A DNA stretch of 64,000 nucleotides from Aphis gossypii (lineage: Eukaryota > Arthropoda > Insecta > Hemiptera > Aphididae), in NCBI RefSeq assembly GCF_020184175.1, contig NC_065530.1, positions 66,565,260 to 66,629,259 on the forward strand, read 5' to 3'. Positions 54,901 to 64,000 of the stretch are shown here, one piece after another (the stretch's first letter is position 1; the number at the start of each line of letters is the position of its first letter). The notes beneath the pieces are model-generated. The model worked only from the letters and a program-made list of their open reading frames with translations, had not been told where the DNA came from and did no database searches. The translations under genes and the position numbers were made by a program.

Positions 54901-56800
54901 GTCGTCATCGTCTTCGAGAAGATATATATTATATACCTATACGTGTATATATTTCAATGCATATATTATTACGTGATTAATCATTTTTATTTTTAAAACT
55001 TTCTGATGGTTATAGAGAAAAATTATAATAATTTTAATGGATTTTACAAATCGATAAAACAGAAAAAACCGAGTTATTATTAAAAAAAAAAAAAACATTT
55101 TATTCTGAAGTATAAATAAAGTTTTATTATTTTATATGCACTAGTCGTCGTTCGATGTCTTTTTCATTTTTGATTTTCTTCGTTCTAAATCATATTATGT
55201 GCACAAAATATTCCTCGCCAATCCTTTTTATTTAATTCGTATGATAATAATATTGTATTTTGTTTGCTGCCCAAACGGAAAATGTGTACACAGTAATAAT
55301 AAAAACCGATCATCCACAAAATTAAATTTGCGCAACAAAGTGTCGTTGTGCGTGTATGCTGTACCAGTTAAATTCCGTGTGTTTGATTATAAATATTGAC
55401 TTGTTTGATTTAAAGCGTCTGATATAATATTTTTTTTTTTAATATTTTTAATCGTTTTATTACTTACTCGAGTACGATCACAGTTGCCCATGCTTGATAT
55501 TAAATAGTCAAACGGAAATTTTATTAACGTTCTGCAGTTTGTTTTATCTTTATTTATAACGATTTAAAAATAATATCATACTACGTGTAAATAATATGTT
55601 TATCGTGAATGTTTATTCTATTTATTTCTTCGAATCCTATTCCAATACATCACTGTGACCCGACAGGGTGACAGCAGTACAAACATTTATCACGATTACC
55701 AATTACATAATATCATGGAAAATAAAAACATATTCTCCGTTTATGACTATAAAAATACTAATTATTTTTGGTTAACTCCGAAAAATCGAATCAATTCCTT
55801 CTTTTGTTTGTCATAACTCATAAGCGCAAATCAGTCAACAACGGATTGCTATGGAGAGTAGTAAGTTAATTAGTCCTTCAAAAAAAATGAAGATTTTACA
55901 AATTTTAATCATTAAAGCTTTGTAATTCATAAAAAGCCTAATAAGAGTTTGTTATGGACCCCAATTTACCCCTCTCTCACAATCAAGTATCAAATATATG
56001 AGTTATTATTCACGATCACTACAACAAGTCACTAAACAACAGAATACTATTAAGTAAGTTGCTGGAATTTTTTTTATTGTCTTATTAGTTGTTGCCAAAC
56101 CATAAATTATAATGTATACTTAGTTATTAATCCATGGTTGTATAGTGTATAGTGTATAACTATATATTGGCGTGGTTAAAATATGCATTTTCATCACTTT
56201 TAACCCCTAAGGTAGTAGTTTTAATCATTCAACGTGTTAAGTGTAAATCAATATACGTAAGACTTTAAAAGTATGTATCCGAATTGTTCTTTTAAGTGTA
56301 CTTTTTGAGTGCAACTTTTTTTACATTTCAATATCATCGTTATCAAGATTCAACAAAATAATTATTCATCATACTGTACGAAGTCAATATGAATGTACCT
56401 ACATTGTGGATAAATTAATTACTTAACTAAATTATAAGAATTACTTAAAACTATTTTTTGTAACCCCGTACAAACATTCTATTTTAGAATTGTATTAGAT
56501 AAAATAATGAATAATTAAATAGTTAAAATTTGTAGACTAAAAATAAATATTAAGCTATTGGTTAAATATTATAAAGATCAAATTATCTATACTATGAGTA
56601 AATATTTACTTGTATTATTCTTACTTATCAATAGGGCTCGGATGTTTATGTATTTTAAATTACTGTAATGCGCATATTAATTATAAATACATATTTATAC
56701 ACTAACAAATTACCAAATTTATATTATTATTATATTATATATTAAATTATAAAAAATCATTGGACAAAATTTCGACATCTCGAATTTTCTTATCCAAATT
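48930..56800. other. AT-rich sequence with small mixed patches, no gene recognised
   Basis: Mixed patches occur at 50940-51260 (described separately), 52650-53240 and 54640-54960. In 52640-53081 several overlapping frames (60-67 codons) include a hydrophobic one and one ending FTSDFPLLGLT, with no recognisable family. A hairpin with arms AGAGGATA/TATCCTCT sits at 54115-54134. The remainder is AT-rich. Confidence 0.65.
51031..51252 (+). other. Unassigned open stretch of 73 codons without an ATG start
   Basis: In a mixed-composition patch (50940-51260) one + strand frame stays open and reads TRYTGVFGLPLVQTCGLQF, later VKRFHAVINAYNIIFANSI and SYHYLKSFLERRSWRSKYK. It begins after a stop without ATG, so it could only be an exon or relic. 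No acceptor with a strong pyrimidine tract stands just upstream. I do not recognise the sequence. Confidence 0.12.
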
Positions 56801-56821
56801 TAGTATTAAATATATGTATGA

Positions 56822-57236
56822 GACGATATTGTCTTCGATATATTGGACAGTGATAACGAAAAAGAAGTTAAAGACCCAAAAATAGAATCCTGCACCATAA
56901 TAAGTAAAAAAGCGAGTAAGCGACACTCGCTTTAAAAAAATTGCGTAATTATATTGAAACCAATGAAGATAGATATAGAAGATTTATTAAATACCACTCT
57001 GTTATTTTATTATTTTTGGTCGAAAAGAGGACGTGGGCAAAAAGAGGAAGGTCCATTTGGGCGAAAGGAGAGTCTTTAAAAATATTATGTAGGTACTAGC
57101 TATGTACATTTTTTATTTCTATAATACAAACTACTAAATTAATTTAAACTAAAAAAAAAAAATTCTTAATAACTCAACATTTTTAGCAAGTCGAATCTCC
57201 CCCTCCAGTGAACTTCGAGTTACTGAGAGTACACTG
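56822..57236 (+). mobile_element. 3' end of a pogo/Tigger-like DNA transposon with terminal repeat and transposase tail
   Basis: The + strand carries an acidic, Lys-rich tail (DDIVFDILDSDNEKEV, from 56822) that meets a stop at 56933. A second frame from about 56926 reads ALKKLRNYIETNEDRYRRF. Acidic linker, then an A-L--LR-Y- helix, is how Tigger/jerky-type transposases end. About 190 bp beyond lies a terminal inverted repeat whose minus-strand reading is CAGTGTACTCTCAGTAACTC, running on into further CGA/TCGA-rich sequence. Repeats of this type are common in pogo elements. It is followed by TA at 57237-57238, the pogo/mariner target. No left terminal repeat was found; a CGACATCTCGAA stretch near 56773 may be a remnant. 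The transposase has at least one frameshift and the catalytic domain is absent. Confidence 0.65.
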
Positions 57237-57238
57237 TA

Positions 57239-58860
57239 TTTTATTAGAGTAAATCTCAAATTTGTCTTTTGTGTATGATTATATTTTGACGATTACTTGT
57301 AATAACTGTAATAATGACTTACGCTAATATAGACCATAGCCTCTCTTGTATCATATTTGTTTTTTCGCCCATTATATATTTTATCACGAAGTTTTTAGTT
57401 TTACATTTTAATTATGATAAAAGTATGTAATTAAAAAGAAATATTTACACGTACAAAATAACCATATAATGTACTATTCCCCTTATACCTACACACCTAT
57501 AATTAAACATTTTACGAAAACACAGTACTTTTAATTTAGTTAATACAATATACTTATTGCTTATAACAGATGTATTATTTTTGAGCGCATAATTGAAAAT
57601 GTTATTAGTTTTGACTATTGTATGTATTATGTATGTGCCTAAGGTATTATGTTTAGTTACCGTTTTAGAATTGAAAACGCTCAGGGTTAAAATCATTGTT
57701 ATTGGACGTGTCATCTAAAGCAAATTAAAATCAACTCTTACAATTTCCCACCTATATTCAACAACAACGTAACACTGTAGGAGTAGGTAGTTAGATATTA
57801 AATAGATACGTCACGTTCAAGTTCTATTTTATGCACGTCGATTTATTTTTATTTTGGTCTATGGAAAAACTAACTTTCCGAAAACAAATATTGACTTTTC
57901 GTGCGCGAACGACTTGAGAAACTACGCGGAAGGAAATATCATCAACCATCAACTTACTGTGTCCTCACCTTTTTTTATTTGATATATCTTATTCAATACA
58001 ATTTTCCACTAGTTTCAATGATTCGGGTACCTATTGAAAACGTATTACCCTAAGCCCAAAGTGCAACAGTGTGTGAAAGACTTATAATCATATTTATATT
58101 GACCTTATAAAATAATTATATATATATATATATATACCTTTATACACGTATCTCTATTTATAAATTAATATAGTTACTGAAATATATAATTTATACTGCT
58201 ATATTATGCTCTCTTCGAAAATATATATTTTTAATATTCCACCATAACTATAACAGATTATTATAGTTATATGTCAGTTCTAGGCTTACCAATTCGTAAA
58301 TAAAGTAAAATATCAAGTCTTAAAATTATTGATATTTGAATACACAATTTTATTAAAAATTATTCATATGCTTATATTGGTGATTAAATTAGTGTTAAAT
58401 GAAAAGTGATTCTTTAGAAAGTTAATCATATAATAAATAAATATAATAAAACGATTTAATTGTCTTTAGGACACTCTTACTAACAAGTATCGCGCAAACA
58501 TTATATTCTACATCATAAATTAACAATGTGTAATTATTATAAAATAGCATTAATTTTAATTTTAATTTTTTTTAATTGATCAAAATACTCATCAATTATT
58601 TTTAAAAAATACATCAATCACTGGCGATGATGTTCCTATCATTTTTTTCATAAATAACACGTGCAATATTGCTCTTAAACAATAGATATGTAATATTTGT
58701 TTAATTATCATGTGCTGTATAGCGACAATTTTTATAAAAAAAAAAATATGATATATGATTTTCAAAAATCTTGTATTTATAGGATTATATTTATAACAAT
58801 TGATATGCGTTTATTGGTTTATACTATATTCTTTGATTGTTACAGTAAATGTATATGGTA
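57239..58860. other. AT-rich desert upstream of the Dscam exons, no gene
   Basis: AT-rich sequence after the pogo-like terminal repeat. An 89-codon minus-strand frame (57445-57714) has no family resemblance and lies in Tyr/Ile/Asn-rich composition. A brief GC-richer spot at 57895-57965 holds nothing readable. Confidence 0.7.
58117..58136. repeat. (TA)n microsatellite
   Basis: A TA run of about 20 bp in AT-rich sequence upstream of the Dscam exons. Confidence 0.95.
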
Positions 58861-58867
58861 AAGTAAG

Positions 58868-59125
58868 GAATTATTCGAATCCTATTTTTATAGTTGTTCG
58901 AATAAAAATGTAATATAAATATTGAATTATTCAAATTTCTAATTTAAAAACACAATAATTTAAATAAAAAACAATATTGTGTTTAATTATTTTTCGACCA
59001 ATTTTTTATTCAAATAAACCTGTTTGAAAAATTTATTATTAATAAGTTAATTATTCAAATAATATTTCATTTGAATAATTGTGTTTGAAAATCATTCGAT
59101 TAATTATTGTTTATTCAAATTACTA
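58868..59125. repeat. Cluster of TTATTCAAAT / ATTTGAATAA motifs just upstream of the first Dscam exon
   Basis: TTATTCRAAT-like decamers appear at 58871, about 58928, 59006, 59051 and 59111. An inverted copy ATTTGAATAA is at 59069, and looser copies (GTTCGAATAA near 58894, CATTCGATTAAT near 59093) fill the gaps. Such TTCGAAT/TTCAAAT-rich stretches recur in aphid DNA. The cluster ends about 80 bp before the splice acceptor, within the intron or upstream region. Confidence 0.7.
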
Positions 59126-59206
59126 TTTTAATACATTTTTGATACAACTTTAGTACATTGATAATTTATAATCAATAAAAACCGCTATTGTCTGTGTTCT
59201 TATTAG

Positions 59207-59554
59207 TATTGCCGACGTATATGCCATCGTCCATGTCGTCGTCGTCGTCGGATTTCACGGGCCCATCTTTTTTGTTGGAGCCTCCCGGAAAGTTCGAGTT
59301 CTCTAACACAACGGGCGCGTGGATCGACTGTACAGCGGCCGGACATCCGGCGCCACATATCCGGTGGCTGATGGCCGATGGGACGCCGGTGCCGGACGTA
59401 CCGTCGCTCCGGCAAGACATGTCAAATGGCACACTCGCACTGTTGCCGTTCCCGCCGGCAATGTACCGACAAGACGTGCACAGTTCCGTGTACCGATGTC
59501 TGGCCACCAATGATGTTGGAACCATCGTCAGTCGTGATGTGCACGTCAGAGCTG
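59207..59554 (+). CDS. Dscam2-like: Dscam-family gene, exon encoding Ser-rich linker and Ig domain 1
   Basis: This is an internal exon of a Down syndrome cell adhesion molecule-like receptor, a large neuronal Ig/FNIII membrane protein that mediates homophilic recognition in neurite patterning. The acceptor is a pyrimidine-rich tract ending in TATTAG at 59201-59206. The donor is a near-perfect G|GTAAGT at 59555. The exon is 348 bp and phase 1 at both ends. The translation opens with a short Ser-rich linker encoded by a TCG run, then GPSFLLEPPGKFEFSN, the classic start of Dscam Ig1. Ig hallmarks are all present, counting codons from 59209: Cys41 (IDCTAAG), Trp53 (IRWLMADG), the DVPSLRQ stretch, the NGTL turn, and the D..SSVYRC motif with Cys97. 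It ends in GTIVSRDVHVRA, a Dscam signature before Ig2. An ATG at 59221 lies in frame, but the splice signal and missing signal peptide argue for an internal exon. The family is secure; the Dscam2/3/4-like subtype rests on remembered family features and is less so. Confidence 0.93.
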
Positions 59555-61867
59555 GTAAGTTATGATATCAGATTTGGTAAATTATTGGTTCACATTTCAA
59601 ATTATTTTTCGGTATAATATATAGTAAAATAATATCATAGAAAAATAGTCTCTCAAAAGTATTAATTTTTTTATAATTAAATTTTATACCACCTCATTTA
59701 ATCGAGAAAACCCGATTTAAAAACTTTAATAATATTAAAATTCAACGAGAAATACTATAATAATAATGCAAGCATGCTAGTATGATAACATAATCGAACG
59801 ATGGGTATCCCTCTTCAAGTTATAGTTTTATTTTATAGATTTATTAATTTCGTTCGTTACATTTACATATTGCGGATGAAAAATGAAATAAATGACAAAA
59901 AAAAAGTAAATTGAAAACCTTTTATCGTTTTACACTCCAAAACACAGCTTTTAAAGATTTTTTTATGTACCTAGTATTAACGACTACATGCATTTACTTT
60001 ATGAACTGAAGACTTTGCATCAAAAAACTTTTTTTGTTTGCTGTAAAAATATTAAAACATAGGCACGCGTGTCAATCACATTAAACGATTATTGTACTGA
60101 ATACAAATTCGCAATGATTGCAATGCAAATGGATAGCGTAAACCTTTGATTCTTAGAATGATTCTGAATTTCCATTACATACAAATACCTACATTATCCA
60201 ATTCCATAAATTAATATTATTGAAATTTCAAATATTATGGTTCTGTTATGGTAGTTTATACAAAAATAAATGTTAAGATTTTATGTCGAAACTCCCGTAT
60301 AATAATTCAGGTTATAAAAAATGATATATACATTATATTAAATATACAATTATGAAAGGTAATTATAAATAACAATTATAGGTTTTAAAAATAAATTTAA
60401 GATTCAATTAAAATGTTACGTTTGAGATAAATTAGCATTTTTTATTAGATTTATTAATAATACCTTTAAAAAAAGTAATTATAATTAAAAAAACTAATAC
60501 GATGCGGCTTAAGGGGGTGGCTCTTTAAAAGATCGCTCTACTACCACCACCATTTTCTTGTATACATCAATGGACCCTATTGTTATATAATTTATCATCT
60601 GTTTATCTTATCACATGTATGTATATCAAAATCGAACATAATATTATATTAATATACAAGTATGAAACCAATAAACCAATGCGATTTCTTTAGTACGTAC
60701 AATCCATATTTCAGTATAATTGTACAAGCGAACTGTTTTACACATGCATAATATTATATTAACTGTAGCGTATCTAAATGTCCCCAAAGTTTATACTTCA
60801 GATTACCTACTGCAGTAAACATATGCCCTACATGCAAATTTATTCAAACGCGAACAATTCACAAATCATCAATGTGAATATTAATGCTATGTGACAAGTC
60901 AAATTTAATATTTGACTGCCGTCACACCATCATACTATTATAAAATAATATATGTCTAAATAAAATAGTTGGATAGTTACTATAGTATTATTAATGTTAC
61001 TGTCGTATGAGCATAGTTGATGTCTAATGCTGTGACACTCCGTCATAGTTTTAATAGGTAGCAATTTTATTGGAGTTGTTTTTATAAACAAAATTATTGA
61101 ACACGTGATAAACCTTTTCACTGATATTTTAAAAGCATAATATTACATTTCAGGTCGATATTTTACGTATTATGATTTATATAGTATTATTAAAATAAAT
61201 TTACAATAGATAAACCTCAATAATTCCAAATGTATGTAATATAGTAATCAAGTACATTATTATTATTATTATTAGCAAAAGATATGCATTTATGTTTTAT
61301 TAGCCAAGTCAATATCATAACGTAATATGAAATTTGAGAAGTTTTAATTTCAATTTGCTTATGTTTATACTGTGATTGTAGGTACACCATAATGTTCAAT
61401 TTGTTTATTCATTAAATCACAACATAGTCTTATTAAGTATATTTGTATGAGTTTCTTAAATTACATTTATTAATTTTCCCACAACACATGCTTGAAGTGG
61501 GCACCATCAAATTCCGTTTTCAAATGTTAGTTATATAATAAAACGTATACAAAACAAATCACTTAATATATATATTTATATTTATCTCAAACTTTAATCA
61601 TTAATATTTGATTATGAAAATATTAGCACTTGGAAAACATCAACGTTTTTCCAATAAAATAATATTTCCTAACAGGATTTCAGCAGGATAAAATCAAATT
61701 TAGTGTACCTACCTTATTTATTATATTTTACAGTGTACGATTAATTTAAATTATAGATATTTTATAATATGTTATGTATGTAGTTAGTTCCTATGTACTA
61801 ATATGTATGAGATCAAAAATGATGACGAAATAATTGTTTTGATAATGTAAGTTCATTATGATTTTAG
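59555..61867 (+). other. Phase-1 intron of the Dscam-family gene
   Basis: This is a 2313-bp AT-rich intron with GTAAGT donor and TTTTAG acceptor. It contains no second copy of the following exon that I can find, and no other Ig-like coding stretch. A slightly GC-richer stretch at about 60500-60570 (GATGCGGCTTAAGG onward) carries no readable frame. Short (ATT)n runs lie near 61257-61275. Nothing else stands out. Confidence 0.85.
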
Positions 61868-62035
61868 TTGTGGCTCAAGATTACAGCCTCGAGGTTCGCG
61901 TGGTAAACGGAGGATCTGCCAAAGGATGCACAGCGGTATTGGAATGCGTAACGCCAACGTTCATGAAAGATTTAGTCAAGGTCGTATCGTGGCTTCAAGA
62001 ACCAGGATTCTATATTTATCCATCTTTACAAGGAG
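61868..62035 (+). CDS. Dscam2-like: Dscam-family gene, exon encoding N-terminal half of Ig domain 2
   Basis: This is the next exon of the same gene. The acceptor is TTTTAG at 61862-61867, and the donor is GT at 62036 in the context GGAG|GTTGGT, which is weaker than usual. The length is 168 bp, phase 1 at both ends. The G left by the previous exon plus TT here restores Val, giving the conserved RA-VVAQDY junction. Ig2 strand B/C hallmarks are present: Cys20 in KGCTAVLECV, Cys26 in the same motif, and Trp41 in KVVSWLQEP, followed by YIYPSLQG. The second disulphide Cys of Ig2 must lie in an exon past the window. In Dscam1 this slot is the exon-4 cluster of mutually exclusive alternatives; here only one copy is visible in the flanking introns. 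The KGCTAVL and EPGFYIYPSLQG features fit the Dscam2/3/4-like branch rather than Dscam1. Confidence 0.92.
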
Positions 62036-64000
62036 GTTGGTGTTTAATAAGAAATAATTGTAAAAAGTAGAATTCAATTCAACCGAAATATTCGTGTTTT
62101 ATTCGATGATATGTACATTATTTTGTACTATATTTTTATTTTTATTATTATTTGGTTAATTCATCGATGTATTGTCATCGAATTTTATACATAATATGTT
62201 ACTATTGTTAGTTAGTAAATACTATAGAATGACAAAATGTTAACTTTTTTGTTATTATATGGATTACCAAAGTATCAATCAAACAATTAGTTCCAAAATA
62301 AAGCCATAAACATCACTATAGCATCTGGATGTTGTAAAATGTAATCAAAACGTAACAGACTTGATTTAGTCTTTTTATTATTATTAGGAGAACTTTTACT
62401 TGTAAATTAGTTAAACTCATATCTTTTAATGTATATATATTTTTATTCATAAAAAATAGTGTTTTTCTTTCAACATCTTCTAAAATAGTGTAAAGAGAAT
62501 ATTAGGTTTAGAAATTTATTTTACTCTTGGACATAAACGATTAACTAATTTTGATAATGTTTTATGTATAATTTGTAGATACTATAACGAATTCAGTATC
62601 TATGTTATTCGATTAGTTTTGTACATTATTATAATAATTATATCATTATTATCATCTATTATCTATTGTATAAAATTATATTTTTGTAATATTATTTTAT
62701 CATAAATTAGTTTTAGGAAACAGCATTTAAGTAAATGCAGTTACCTGTATAAACATAATATAGGTATATTAACGTCACAATCAATAATTTGGACAATTTA
62801 TCTGGACAGTGGACAGTTGACATGCGATATCATTTTACATAATTTATCAATGTAAATTATGTTAATTTACCACATTAACTGGGTATTCATTTATCATTAG
62901 ATGGTATAATATACACAATATATTATAATATAATTTTGCAAACATATACGATTATCCTATGATTAAGTGATGTGCATATGTTTGTATAATATATATCTGA
63001 ATACTCCGAGCCAGCTGTGCACTACAGTGATGCGTTCAGCTATATTAACGTCGATTTAAATAATTATATAAAATGTGTTTTTACAAAAAGAGCTGACAAT
63101 TAGATAAATGTGTGCCAAAATATGAGGCAATAATTTGATTCTAAAAAATTTAAATCTAGTAACATTAGCTGTAATAATTACAACGTTTATATATTGGATA
63201 TGTTTTTGTTGTGTTTATTACTTCTTATGTTATTTTGGTGATTATCAATCCTACTGAACTATTTCGATAGAAGAAACATACTGACCACCGACCAGTATAT
63301 TTAATTTTATTACTTTAAGTACTGACCTATGTCTTCTGTTTATAATAATAATAGGTAATAAAATAATACTATTACATACTTATCGATTTTACCAATTCTT
63401 AAGTTTATAAAAAATTATAGATATCAGCTATATATTTTAGATTGTATATTAATAAATAAATAGTTAATTTATAACTTAAGTCATAATGCTCAATTTATTA
63501 TTTTATAATATAATGATAAATTCGTTTAAAATTTAAAATTATTTTTATATTAGTATGATTGTCATAATAAATTGGTACACTTTTTAATTTTTTTAATGTA
63601 TCTATATCTGCACAATTCACTACTTAATTTCATGCTCACTCACTACATTTCAAACGAATATAATATTATATTATATCACAATTAAAACTGTTGAATAAAA
63701 TAAGTAACTAACTAGTATGAACAATAGCCGCCAGATTCGATACAAAATCACAGACTGTAATTTAAATACAATTTTATAAAAGTAAATAAAAATATAAAAA
63801 TATATATACCTAGTGATATATATTATGATTTGTTTATTCAACGATCTGAAGTAAAATGTATGTAATTTTTTTATGGATTGTTACAGATTATATAGTTTAA
63901 CCATTATTTATTTAATCGCATGTATTATATTTATTTATAAACAAAAATTAATATATATTTCTTTATAGTTGTCTGGTATACTGGAAATAGAATCTATCTT
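62036..64000 (+). other. Intron downstream of the second Dscam exon, running off the window
   Basis: AT-rich sequence follows the donor at 62036. I looked for the expected next exon, which should begin with a phase-1 codon and continue Ig2 to its second Cys. I did not find it, so the intron is at least 1965 bp. An acceptor-like CTTTATAG at about 63961-63968 is followed by an open frame to the window edge, but its translation does not continue Ig2 as expected. Confidence 0.7.

Noticed and set aside
59188..59206. Extension of the Dscam exon upstream as a signal peptide (hydrophobic LSVFLLVLP)
   Set aside because: The hydrophobic residues come from the pyrimidine tract of the acceptor, there is no ATG, and a stop lies just upstream at 59176.
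59172..59525. 117-codon minus-strand frame
   Set aside because: It is the antisense shadow of the Dscam Ig1 exon, which has clear Ig motifs and splice sites on the plus strand.
63961..64000. Acceptor-like CTTTATAG followed by an open frame to the window end
   Set aside because: In the required phase it reads VVWYTGNRIYL after the joining Gly, which does not match the expected continuation of Ig2, so it is probably a cryptic site.

Overview
The window is a strongly AT-rich piece of an insect nuclear genome and is almost entirely non-coding. Its base composition fits an aphid or related sap-sucking hemipteran: endless TATAATATTATAA-type sequence, many TAGGTAGGTA-like runs, and short islands rich in undepleted CpG. 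So do the relic mobile elements (hAT, pogo/Tigger, Jockey-type LINE) and the type of single-gene evidence described below. The species call is inference; insect is well supported, aphid is likely. No bacterial genes, operons, CRISPR arrays, tRNAs or rRNAs were seen.

The only clear protein-coding gene is a Dscam-family cell-adhesion gene on the + strand at the right end. Two exons are visible: 59207-59554 (Ser-rich linker plus the whole first Ig domain) and 61868-62035 (first half of the second Ig domain). They are joined by a phase-1 intron of 2313 bp, and the split codon reads through as the conserved RA-V-VAQ-Y junction. The protein matches the Dscam2/3/4-like branch better than the hypervariable Dscam1. 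The signal-peptide exon and 5' UTR were not identified and the rest of the gene lies past position 64000, so much of the window may be the upstream region or giant first introns of this gene.

Layout: 1-4190 AT-rich desert; 4200-4760 mixed-composition patch with an orphan frame; 5181-5584 (-) decayed hAT/CGGBP1-like gene; 5600-13000 AT-rich desert with a purine-rich island (7430-7860); 13000-14660 and 15600-16620 CpG-bearing islands with microsatellites and palindromes; 16620-26000 desert; 26040-26920 and 28000-28940 the two most GC/CpG-rich islands (candidate promoter or 5' UTR regions); 27058-27222 possible transposase scrap; 29250-29436 a hAT MITE with a perfect 8-bp target duplication; 34230-34612 the 3' end of a Jockey-like LINE; 34620-47150 desert with a CTGGTTTTGAA motif cluster and a 34-bp perfect palindrome; 47198-47460 a decayed coding patch of unknown origin; 48676-48920 a second hAT-like MITE; 56822-57236 the 3' end of a pogo/Tigger element; 58868-59125 a cluster of TTATTCAAAT motifs; then the Dscam exons.

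The elements do not form a system together. They read as a large gene-poor upstream or intronic landscape of a neuronal adhesion gene, seeded with old transposon debris. No convincing new multi-gene system was found; the more unusual items are the decayed coding patch at 47.2 kb, the perfect palindrome at 41.3 kb, and the motif clusters.
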